Source of the DNA: Candidatus Moraniibacteriota bacterium
Lineage (GTDB): Bacteria > Patescibacteriota > Minisyncoccia > Moranbacterales > GCA-2747515
NCBI GenBank assembly: GCA_029938745.1
Contig: JAOZUJ010000017.1
Coordinates: 1 to 9,141 of the forward strand
Reading direction: 5' to 3'
Length of the DNA: 9,141 nt
The position numbers and the translations under genes are program-made. This document shows positions 1 through 4,841 of the stretch, in pieces; positions within the stretch are counted from its first letter, which is position 1, and every line of letters begins with the position of its first letter. The notes under the pieces were generated by a model that was not told where the DNA came from, searched no databases, and saw only the letters and a list, made by a program, of their open reading frames with translations.

Positions 1-174
1 TCTTATGTGAAAGTAACAAACAAGGCAAATGGAAAATCTGTAATCGTGCAAATAAACGATAGAGGTCCATTTGTGGCGGGTAGAATTGTTGATCTTGATA
101 AAGTAGCATTTCAAAAAATTGCATCACTTGGTGCTGGTGTAATTGATGTAAAAATGGAAGAGGTTGTGAATTAG
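1..174 (+). CDS. RlpA-like double-psi beta-barrel protein, C-terminal part (5' truncated by window)
   Basis: Frame 1 is open from the first base to a TAG at 172-174 and gives 57 residues. The piece contains VIVQINDRGPF, then GRIVDLDKVAFQKI, then GAGVIDVKMEEV. This matches the core of RlpA-like double-psi beta-barrel domains, where an N-D-R-G-P motif is followed by a (G)R-I-[IV]-D-L-S segment and a G-x-[GA]-x-x-V-x-V ending. In RlpA proper the domain is a septal lytic transglycosylase acting on peptidoglycan; shorter stand-alone versions are secreted proteins of less certain activity. The conserved Asp of NDRG is present. The N-terminus, any signal peptide and any accessory domain lie outside the window, so full length and exact function cannot be judged. 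The protein ends right after the barrel, so there is no C-terminal SPOR domain. It converges on the minus-strand lipoprotein gene with 62 bp between the stops and no clear terminator. Confidence 0.82.
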   Translation, partial: SYVKVTNKANGKSVIVQINDRGPFVAGRIVDLDKVAFQKIASLGAGVIDVKMEEVVN

Positions 175-236
175 GTTCAGCAAATATTTTTCAGCCTCGC
201 ATGTTTACCATTTTTTTGTTTATATAGCAGGATATC

Positions 237-1304
237 TTAGTGAGTATATTTTTCGCAGTAATTTTTTTCGCTTTGATCTTTGATATTTTTGCACACTTCT
301 GTATTTTTTACTGACTGAGCGATATCATAATAGCATTTGTCACGTGTTCCTTTCTTCTCTATCGCACTGCACACAGATGCATCGTTGAGACCTTTTGCTA
401 ATTCATAATGGCAATTATATATTTGCACGCCATCAGATCCACTGCATGCATACATATCGTTTTTAGCTATACCAACACTTACCAAGCATTGTTTTTCCAG
501 CAGGTCATCATCAGCATTTTGACAAATCAAAAGATCTTTCTTATTCTCTCCAATTGTAGAATAACAATCACTTCGTTCGTATTCATTATTAATTTTTGCG
601 CAAACCTGTTCATCATTGCGATTTATAGCCACTTTTTTCAAACAAGTTGCCCTCTGTTTTGCATCTTCTATTTTTTCACAATCTAGGTCCCCACCAATTT
701 GAGTGGCGATTTGACTTATGCAGTAGGTTTTCGATTCTGGTCGATTGATCTTTTCGCAAATACTCACATCTTTTTTATTCATCGCGACATCGCGGTAACA
801 GTTATCTTTTGCATTTTTATTATCAATTTTCTCACATATAGTTGGATCATTTTTTTTAGTAGCTATGTGCGCATAGCAGTTTGATCGTGTTGTTTTATTT
901 TCTATTTCATCACAAAGAGAATAATCACCTTTGTTTTGTGCAATGTCAGAAATACAGGTATCTTGGGCATATTTATTGTCGATATGTGAGCATATATTTA
1001 CATCACCACTGGCAACAGCAACACTGCTATAACACTGTCTTTTGTTATGATCGTCACTTATCTCAGCGCACATTGAAGCGTTATTTTTATCTGTAGCTAT
1101 TGCACTGATGCATGTTTCTTGCATATCAACATCTTCTAGGTCTCGACATGCTTTTATGGTACCTCTTTGCACTGCAAAATTATATCCTGGATCCAGTGAA
1201 TACAAAAGCTCACATCCAGAAAATAAAAAAACGATCCCAAAAACGATGACCGTCAAAAAATTTTTACTTAGCACAGAAACAAAATGTTTAGAATATGTAT
1301 ACAT
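237..1304 (-). CDS. Lipoprotein with 12 tandem 26-residue two-cysteine repeats
   Basis: This 355-residue protein has an N-terminal hydrophobic stretch (about 16-29) ending in the lipobox LFSGC, so Cys31 is the probable lipidated residue and the protein should be anchored outside the cytoplasmic membrane. From residue 53 to 350 it is a tandem array. Cysteines fall at 53, 65, 79, 91, 105, 117, 131, 143, 157, 169, 183, 195, 209, 221, 235, 247, 261, 273, 287, 298, 312, 324, 338 and 350. The spacing alternates Cys-x11-Cys-x13, a strict 26-residue period, with one residue lost in the tenth unit (287-298). The unit consensus is roughly C-x2-I-x8-C-Y-x2-[IV]-A-x4-[ND]-x3-[IV]. The spacing and hydrophobic positions suggest paired short helices tied by a disulfide (inference). 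I recall similar repeats in secreted proteins of uncultivated archaea and CPR bacteria but know no function. No Shine-Dalgarno is visible and no other ATG fits as the start. Confidence 0.9.
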   Translation of the reverse strand: MYTYSKHFVSVLSKNFLTVIVFGIVFLFSGCELLYSLDPGYNFAVQRGTIKACRDLEDVDMQETCISAIATDKNNASMCAEISDDHNKRQCYSSVAVASGDVNICSHIDNKYAQDTCISDIAQNKGDYSLCDEIENKTTRSNCYAHIATKKNDPTICEKIDNKNAKDNCYRDVAMNKKDVSICEKINRPESKTYCISQIATQIGGDLDCEKIEDAKQRATCLKKVAINRNDEQVCAKINNEYERSDCYSTIGENKKDLLICQNADDDLLEKQCLVSVGIAKNDMYACSGSDGVQIYNCHYELAKGLNDASVCSAIEKKGTRDKCYYDIAQSVKNTEVCKNIKDQSEKNYCEKYTH

Positions 1305-1369
1305 AATACTGATTGTTAATTGATTAAAACTATATTAATCAGTTAGTCTTTCGTATTTTGTGTGGCGCT

Positions 1370-1411
1370 TGTGCTACAATTGTATGATTCCTTTCTTATT
1401 TTTAGTATAAT
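1370..1411 (+). promoter_or_regulatory. Candidate tandem -10 elements upstream of guanine deaminase gene
   Basis: TGTGCTACAAT (1370-1380) looks like an extended -10 (TGn plus TACAAT), and TATAAT at 1406-1411 is a perfect -10 hexamer inside TTATTTTTAGTATAAT. No good -35 hexamer sits 16-18 bp upstream of either. The same two elements occur in the same order ahead of ksgA (3910-3942), which supports a real function. The distance to the ATG is about 143 bp, so a long leader is implied if this promoter drives the deaminase. Confidence 0.35.
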
Positions 1412-1420
1412 AAAAATAAG
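1395..1420. repeat. Perfect inverted repeat, 10-bp stem with 6-nt loop
   Basis: CTTATTTTTA at 1395-1404 is exactly complementary to TAAAAATAAG at 1411-1420, with loop GTATAA. The stem is AT-only except for its terminal pair, so it would be weak as an RNA hairpin. The candidate -10 hexamer TATAAT straddles the loop and the right arm, so a protein binding this dyad could act as an operator (inference). Confidence 0.5.
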
Positions 1421-1490
1421 AGAAATATACAAGGTGTATATTTATAAAAATCATATTTTTGTGTTATGAAAAAATGATTAATAAAATATG

Positions 1491-1520
1491 ATGGCATATT
1501 GTATTATTTTTTGTTACACT
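1491..1520 (+). promoter_or_regulatory. Candidate proximal promoter of guanine deaminase gene
   Basis: ATGGCA (1491-1496) matches 4 of 6 bases of the -35 consensus. After an 18-bp spacer it is followed by TACACT (1515-1520), preceded by TGT, an extended -10 feature. Transcription would begin about 27 bp before the ATG, a normal leader length. This is sequence resemblance only. Confidence 0.35.
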
Positions 1521-1554
1521 AAAAATAACTTTTTATATTAAGATAATTTTAAAT

Positions 1555-2031
1555 ATGACAACACAAGATGAAAAATTTATGAGTAGAACAATTGAATTGT
1601 CTCGTAAAGGAATGGAAGAGAATGATGGGGGTCCATTTGGCGCTGTGATTGTTAGGGACGGTCAAATAATTGCTGAGGGGAATAATAAAGTCACATCTGC
1701 AAATGATCCAACAATGCATGCTGAGGTTGTGGCTATTCGAAAAGCGTGTAAAGATTTGGACACATTTGATTTGTCAGGTTGTACACTTTATACGAGTTGT
1801 GAGCCGTGTCCCATGTGCCTGGGGGCAATTTATTGGGCACATTTAGATAGTGTTTATTATGCAAACACAAAAGAGGATGCTGCATATATTGGATTTGATG
1901 ATGCGTTTATTTATGAAGAATTAGATTTGGATATGGACAATAGAAAATTACCAATGCAACAAATATCACGAGAACAAGCTATCGAAGTATTTAAAAAATG
2001 GGGTGAGAAAGAGGATAAGATAAAATATTGA
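1555..2031 (+). CDS. guaD: Guanine deaminase, cytidine-deaminase fold
   Basis: This 158-residue protein is predicted to hydrolyse guanine to xanthine and ammonia in purine salvage and catabolism, in the cytoplasm and probably as a dimer. The zinc site is complete: His55-Ala-Glu57 (ligand and proton shuttle) and Cys85-Pro-Met-Cys88 (ligands). Asn44 matches the substrate-binding Asn42 of the Bacillus subtilis enzyme. The segment GFDDAFIYEE (113-122), including Asp116, and the C-terminal Tyr158 match features of B. subtilis GuaD (156 residues) that line the guanine pocket. They separate it from the tRNA adenosine deaminase TadA, which shares the HAE and PCxxC motifs. Length agrees with the family and the gene ends in TGA, so TGA is a stop in this organism. 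No strong Shine-Dalgarno precedes the ATG. It is transcribed alone and followed by a terminator-like palindrome. Substrate assignment is by recalled similarity. Confidence 0.9.
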   Translation: MTTQDEKFMSRTIELSRKGMEENDGGPFGAVIVRDGQIIAEGNNKVTSANDPTMHAEVVAIRKACKDLDTFDLSGCTLYTSCEPCPMCLGAIYWAHLDSVYYANTKEDAAYIGFDDAFIYEELDLDMDNRKLPMQQISREQAIEVFKKWGEKEDKIKY

Positions 2032-2043
2032 TTTTATAAAATC
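2030..2043. repeat. 14-bp perfect palindrome overlapping the deaminase stop codon
   Basis: GATTTTATAAAATC is its own reverse complement and overlaps the TGA stop at 2029-2031. On the minus strand it supplies the T-rich tail of the adjacent terminator, which may be its only role. Confidence 0.5.
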
Positions 2044-2066
2044 AAAAGGGGTAACGTTACCCCCTT
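2044..2066. terminator. Bidirectional intrinsic terminator between convergent operons
   Basis: GGGGTAACGTTACCCC (2048-2063) is a perfect 16-bp dyad that folds as a 6-bp stem with an ACGT loop. It is extended by AA/TT pairs with one extra C, and is GC-rich in an AT-rich surrounding. On the minus strand the stem is followed by TTTT-G-ATTTTAT, a reasonable U-tract ending the three-gene cassette. On the plus strand it is followed by TTAATATAT, a weaker tail ending the deaminase transcript. Confidence 0.65.
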
Positions 2067-2217
2067 AATATATAGATTATGACAAAATTTTACTAGTTGT
2101 TCAAAAAAACTACATACCAGTAGGTGGTTGTATATTTTCTGGAATGATAAAAGTATTGTTAGGGTAGACTTTTGGAGATTTATAGAGCTGTGGTCAAAAG
2201 AATATATAAGTAATTAT
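2067..2217. other. Intergenic stretch downstream of the minus-strand cassette
   Basis: The 150 bp between the terminator and the four-TM gene hold no complete gene. On the minus strand, positions 2193-2110 are open in the same frame as the upstream four-TM gene but are separated from it by its TAA (2218-2220) and by a TGA (2194-2196). The open segment reads PQLYKSPK followed by VYPNNTFIIPENIQPPTGM and a TAG at 2110-2112. Its proline- and asparagine-containing makeup looks more protein-like than the surrounding AT-rich noise, so it may be a decayed C-terminal gene remnant. There is no start codon. No tRNA or other structured RNA was recognised. Confidence 0.3.
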
Positions 2218-2556
2218 TTATAAAAAACGAATTATAAATAGTCCGATTAAGAATGATGCTGTATTCATTACAATAGATAATTTTAGCATTGGCCAGTATT
2301 TTTTATTCATTGCATAGTATAGCAAAAATGACTCAGTAAATGTAATAATAATCTCCAGTGTTATGAGTGTAAAATAATTATGGGGTATAAATGCAAAAAA
2401 TGAATTGATCCACAAAAAATAATAAAAAGTGGGATGTGTAATCAGATTGACACAAATACCAATGATAAAAACCTTTTTGGTTCTATAGCCAAAAAGGTAA
2501 ATTATGAAAAGCTCAATAAGTAATGTGAAAATTAGTGTGAGAAAATAACTTGTCAT
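2218..2556 (-). CDS. Small four-TM membrane protein with NLITHP motif, function unknown
   Basis: This 112-residue integral membrane protein has about four predicted helices (roughly 4-22, 28-48, 60-82 and 89-110). It carries acidic residues within or next to helices (Glu15, Glu68, Glu75), the motif NLITHP at 37-42 and Asn98 in the last helix. Intramembrane carboxylates plus an N-x3-HP element in so small a protein suggest a specific, ligand- or ion-related role rather than a passive anchor (inference). I recall uncharacterised bacterial membrane proteins with the same N-L-x-T-[HNQ]-P signature, but no known function. Its ATG is 2 bp past the stop of the 82-residue gene, indicating translational coupling. 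It is the last complete gene of the cassette and is followed by the terminator at 2044-2066. Confidence 0.8.
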   Translation of the reverse strand: MTSYFLTLIFTLLIELFIIYLFGYRTKKVFIIGICVNLITHPTFYYFLWINSFFAFIPHNYFTLITLEIIITFTESFLLYYAMNKKYWPMLKLSIVMNTASFLIGLFIIRFL

Positions 2557-2558
2557 AG

Positions 2559-2807
2559 TTATTTTTTCTTCATTTTAGATAAAACGACAAAAGCAATAAT
2601 AATTACTAGTATTATTGCTATACCAATAATGATGTGTTGTGGTTGAATAAGTGTTTCCGATACTGACTCAGACGTGGTTTCTGTTGTTAAATGACTGGGC
2701 TCATCCCAGTCCATTGGTGGCAAATCAGCAAATACATTTTTTACTGTGCTAAAAAAAGTTATAGTAGAAAGCGTGAGCGCTGTTGAATAACACTTTATTT
2801 TTTGCAT
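2559..2807 (-). CDS. Small secreted-then-anchored protein: signal peptide plus one C-terminal TM
   Basis: This 82-residue protein begins with a lysine-containing start and a hydrophobic run (about 9-20). A likely signal peptidase site follows at Val-Phe-Ala27, leaving a mature N-terminus of DLPPMDWDEP. A short Ser/Thr/Glu-rich extracytoplasmic linker (about 38-53) leads to one transmembrane helix (about 58-77) and a basic KMKKK tail. The predicted topology is outside N-terminus, inside C-terminus, with only about 30 exposed residues. No domain is recognised. It starts 10 bp after the MFS stop and ends 2 bp before the four-TM gene, so the three are almost certainly one transcript and the small protein is plausibly a subunit or partner of the two larger membrane proteins. 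No Shine-Dalgarno is evident. Confidence 0.75.
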   Translation of the reverse strand: MQKIKCYSTALTLSTITFFSTVKNVFADLPPMDWDEPSHLTTETTSESVSETLIQPQHIIIGIAIILVIIIAFVVLSKMKKK

Positions 2808-2817
2808 ATTATTTATA

Positions 2818-3861
2818 TTATAAATTAATTTTTAGTTGATTTTTGAAATAAGGGTATAATAATTTAAGTCCAGCTAGTAGTGCGATTGCAGATAGTGTAA
2901 TAATTAAAAAGGATGTCCATGAATAATTGAATTGAGGATAATTTCCAAAATATTGAAAGAGAATAAAAAATTCAGTAAGACCAAAGATGAATGCGCTACG
3001 ACCGGGTAACATATTTGATAGTGCTGTTACTGGCAGAGGCATCGTTATTGAAAATAAAAATGTGCCAATAACTGCAAGAACGGGAATTGTTGAAAAAAAT
3101 GTTATGAGAGGTATGGATATGAAGAGTGTTATTGCAGCAACTTTCATCCAACCAAATTTATCTGCAGTAATTCCTCCTATTATTTTACCTGTAACAACAG
3201 CAAGTGTCAAAATGTAGAGTAACACAAAATTGTCCTGCCACATAAATACTGTGCCAAGCCCATAAATTGATCTTACTGCTACAAAAAATAGTAATAGGAC
3301 AATGATTAATTCAAAATAATTGATATGAGACTTTATGGATATTTTATTATAATTAATATGAGGTATTTTACTCAATATCATAAATACACAAGAAATGATG
3401 AGTAATAAAATGAATGGCCATAAAATTAAGTCATTATATGTGCCAATGATCATGGCAGTGACAAGCCCGAGTACACCAGGTGCAGCAAAAATTCCTGGTG
3501 GAGTAGCTTTTTTTGGCGTGATATTTAAACTAATACTACCACCTCCGACATGAAAAAGGGCACTGCCAATTCCAGCTAAAATAACTACCAATAATGGAAA
3601 GTTAAGCACAAAAAAAGAACTTAAAATGAGAAAACCTCCAATAATAGAACTTTCTTTTGTTGTATGAAGTTTGTCTATCAATAATCCAAACATTGGTTGT
3701 AGACCAAAGGCAAGTACACTGTAAATTAGTATAAAACCGAAAGTTTCATGTACATTTAATTTATGTAATGTTGCGATGTATAGAACAATCGTTACGGCGC
3801 AAAGATCAATGATGCCATGAATAATACTATATCCGATGAGTGTTTTGTAGTATTTTGTCAT
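2818..3861 (-). CDS. MFS-type membrane protein with FHVGGG motif
   Basis: This 347-residue, very hydrophobic protein has about 12 predicted helices, short for a major facilitator (usually about 400). GLLIDKL (59-65) and GKIIGGITADKFG (225-237) occupy equivalent places in the two halves and resemble MFS motif A loops. The signature ALFHVGGGSISL (101-112), then GIFAAPGVLGL (123-133) and later MPLPVTALSNMLPGRSAFIFGL split around 274-295, resemble an uncharacterised MFS branch related at distance to fosmidomycin-resistance-type (Fsr) transporters, as I recall it. The substrate is unknown. It is the first gene of a minus-strand cassette and diverges from ksgA across 106 bp. A TATGAT hexamer lies 6 nt before the ATG on the minus strand, which would give a leaderless or near-leaderless mRNA; no matching -35 is seen. 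Confidence 0.8.
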   Translation of the reverse strand: MTKYYKTLIGYSIIHGIIDLCAVTIVLYIATLHKLNVHETFGFILIYSVLAFGLQPMFGLLIDKLHTTKESSIIGGFLILSSFFVLNFPLLVVILAGIGSALFHVGGGSISLNITPKKATPPGIFAAPGVLGLVTAMIIGTYNDLILWPFILLLIISCVFMILSKIPHINYNKISIKSHINYFELIIVLLLFFVAVRSIYGLGTVFMWQDNFVLLYILTLAVVTGKIIGGITADKFGWMKVAAITLFISIPLITFFSTIPVLAVIGTFLFSITMPLPVTALSNMLPGRSAFIFGLTEFFILFQYFGNYPQFNYSWTSFLIITLSAIALLAGLKLLYPYFKNQLKINL

Positions 3862-3891
3862 AAAAATATCATAAGAATAAGGGCAGTAGTA

Positions 3892-3920
3892 TTGTATACT
3901 TTAGCTGAGTGTGCTACATT
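3892..3920 (+). promoter_or_regulatory. Candidate ksgA promoter (P1)
   Basis: TTGTAT (3892-3897), a 17-bp spacer and TACATT (3915-3920) preceded by TGTGC form a vegetative-type promoter with an extended -10. The predicted start lies about 40 bp before the ksgA ATG. The GTGCTACAWT core also occurs upstream of the deaminase gene. Confidence 0.5.
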
Positions 3921-3936
3921 ATATTGTTATTTCTAG

Positions 3937-3942
3937 TATAAT
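3937..3942 (+). promoter_or_regulatory. Second candidate -10 (P2) upstream of ksgA
   Basis: TATAAT within TTATTTCTAGTATAAT (3927-3942) is a perfect -10 hexamer 25 bp before the ATG. The upstream hexamer at a 17-bp spacing, CTACAT, is a poor -35. The block differs by one base from 1396-1411 upstream of the deaminase gene. Confidence 0.35.
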
Positions 3943-3967
3943 GATAATTGTAGGTACAAGCAACTAA

Positions 3968-4819
3968 ATGAGTTTAATAAAGAATATGATGAAAAAATTT
4001 AGACATAAAAAATCATTGGGTCAGAATTTTCTTACAAATGATAGTGTAATAGAAAAAATTATAGATGTATCAGGCGTAGAAAATACTGTAGTTATTGAAA
4101 TTGGTCCTGGAGAGGGCGTGCTCACTGATGCACTTGTAAATACAGCAAAAAAGGTAATTGCAATTGAATTGGATGATCGATTGATACCAAGTCTAGAAAA
4201 TAAATTTAAAGATATAGATAATGTGGAGATTGTTCATGGAGATATTTTACATATGAATGTCCAAGAGTTGATTAATCAGTATGCAAACGGTGGTGAATAT
4301 AAAGTAGTTGCAAATATTCCATATTATATTACAGCACCGATTATACGTTTATTTTTAGAATTATCACAGTCACCAGAGGAAATTGTGCTTATGGTACAAA
4401 AAGAGGTGGCTGAGCGCCTCACAGCTGAGCCAGGCGCGATGAGTGTACTTGCAGTATCCGCACAATACTATGCAGACGTGGAATATCTTTTTACTGTACC
4501 AAAAGAGGATTTTGATCCTGTGCCAAAGGTGGATAGTGCAATCATTAAGTTGAAGGTCAAAAGTCAACCTGCCCGCAATTCTGTGCATAGCGTTGCAGGC
4601 AGGAAATCAAAAGTTGATGAAGTTAAAGAGTTTTTTAGGATTGTAAAGATCGGATTTAGTGCAAAACGGAAGACCTTGGTTAATAATTTAGCAAACGGAT
4701 TACAAAGAGATAAACAAGAAATTGAAAGTATCCTTGTCGAACAGGGTTTTGAAAAAAGTGTACGTGCACAAGAATTGTCTGTTGATGACTGGGTGCAACT
4801 TACACACAAATTGTCTTAA
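3968..4819 (+). CDS. ksgA: 16S rRNA dimethyladenosine transferase KsgA/RsmA
   Basis: KsgA dimethylates two adjacent adenosines near the 3' end of 16S rRNA during late small-subunit assembly, using SAM. The 283-residue protein shows KKSLGQNFL (14-22), SAM motif I IGPGEGVLT (45-53), acidic Glu67 after strand 2, GD (91-92), the catalytic NIPYYIT (116-122), FDPVPKVDS (182-190) and the C-terminal-domain motif SAKRKTLVNNL (231-241). All functional motifs are intact. The linker between the methyltransferase and helical domains is about 12 residues longer than in B. subtilis or E. coli KsgA. The extra residues, PARNSVHSVAGR (201-212), are exactly encoded by a 36-bp GC-rich palindrome. The first ATG is used here; ATGs at codons 7 and 8 are also possible, since the conserved part begins near residue 12. 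The gene appears to be its own transcription unit, convergent with the UbiA gene with only 22 bp between stops. Confidence 0.95.
   Translation: MSLIKNMMKKFRHKKSLGQNFLTNDSVIEKIIDVSGVENTVVIEIGPGEGVLTDALVNTAKKVIAIELDDRLIPSLENKFKDIDNVEIVHGDILHMNVQELINQYANGGEYKVVANIPYYITAPIIRLFLELSQSPEEIVLMVQKEVAERLTAEPGAMSVLAVSAQYYADVEYLFTVPKEDFDPVPKVDSAIIKLKVKSQPARNSVHSVAGRKSKVDEVKEFFRIVKIGFSAKRKTLVNNLANGLQRDKQEIESILVEQGFEKSVRAQELSVDDWVQLTHKLS
4568..4603. repeat. In-frame 36-bp GC-rich palindromic element inside ksgA
   Basis: The arms CCTGCCCGCAA (4568-4578) and TTGCAGGCAGG (4593-4603) are complementary with one mismatch. The centre CTGTGCATAG (4581-4590) continues the dyad apart from one pair, which would be G-U in RNA. 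Folded about its midpoint, 14 of 18 positions pair. By my count 22 of 36 bases are G or C, against a strongly AT-rich gene. It is exactly 12 codons, starts on a codon boundary (codon 201) and adds no stop. These are the hallmarks of a protein-compatible palindromic repeat of the type described as Rickettsia palindromic elements; membership of a dispersed family is inferred, since no second copy is visible in this window. Confidence 0.65.
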
Positions 4820-4841
4820 ATTATTTTTTATTGAAAGTTAT

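Larger units (their letters stand above)
1305..1554. other. Divergent intergenic region between lipoprotein gene and guanine deaminase gene
   Basis: This 250-bp, very AT-rich stretch separates two divergently transcribed genes. It holds no convincing reading frame; the longest start-to-stop runs are under 20 codons. It contains promoter-like elements on the plus strand (1370-1411 and 1491-1520), a 10-bp palindrome TACAATTGTA at 1375-1384 that gives a TACAAT -10-like hexamer on each strand, and a perfect 10-bp stem hairpin at 1395-1420. I found none of the conserved junction or loop sequences of a purine riboswitch despite the downstream purine gene. The minus-strand promoter of the lipoprotein gene must lie here, but I could not identify it with confidence. 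Confidence 0.6.

Noticed and set aside
408..1323. Several plus-strand open frames opposite the cysteine-repeat lipoprotein
   Set aside because: They are complements of a clearly coding minus-strand gene with lipobox and regular repeats; their translations are Tyr/Phe/His/Cys-rich with no domain, as expected for antisense shadows.
1421..1554. Purine riboswitch in the deaminase leader
   Set aside because: I could not find the paired P1 helix, the conserved loop-loop sequences or the core residues; the leader is nearly all A and T.
1555..2031. tRNA adenosine deaminase TadA as the identity of the deaminase
   Set aside because: It shares HAE and PCxxC with TadA, but the FDD-F-IYEE segment, TSCEPCPMC and the C-terminal Tyr fit guanine deaminase much better.
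2067..2217. tRNA or small structured RNA in the gap
   Set aside because: No acceptor-stem pairing, T-loop GTTC/GATC or anticodon arm can be assembled, and GC content is low.
4370..4809. Minus-strand open frames inside ksgA
   Set aside because: They overlap a complete KsgA with all its motifs and show no recognisable domain.
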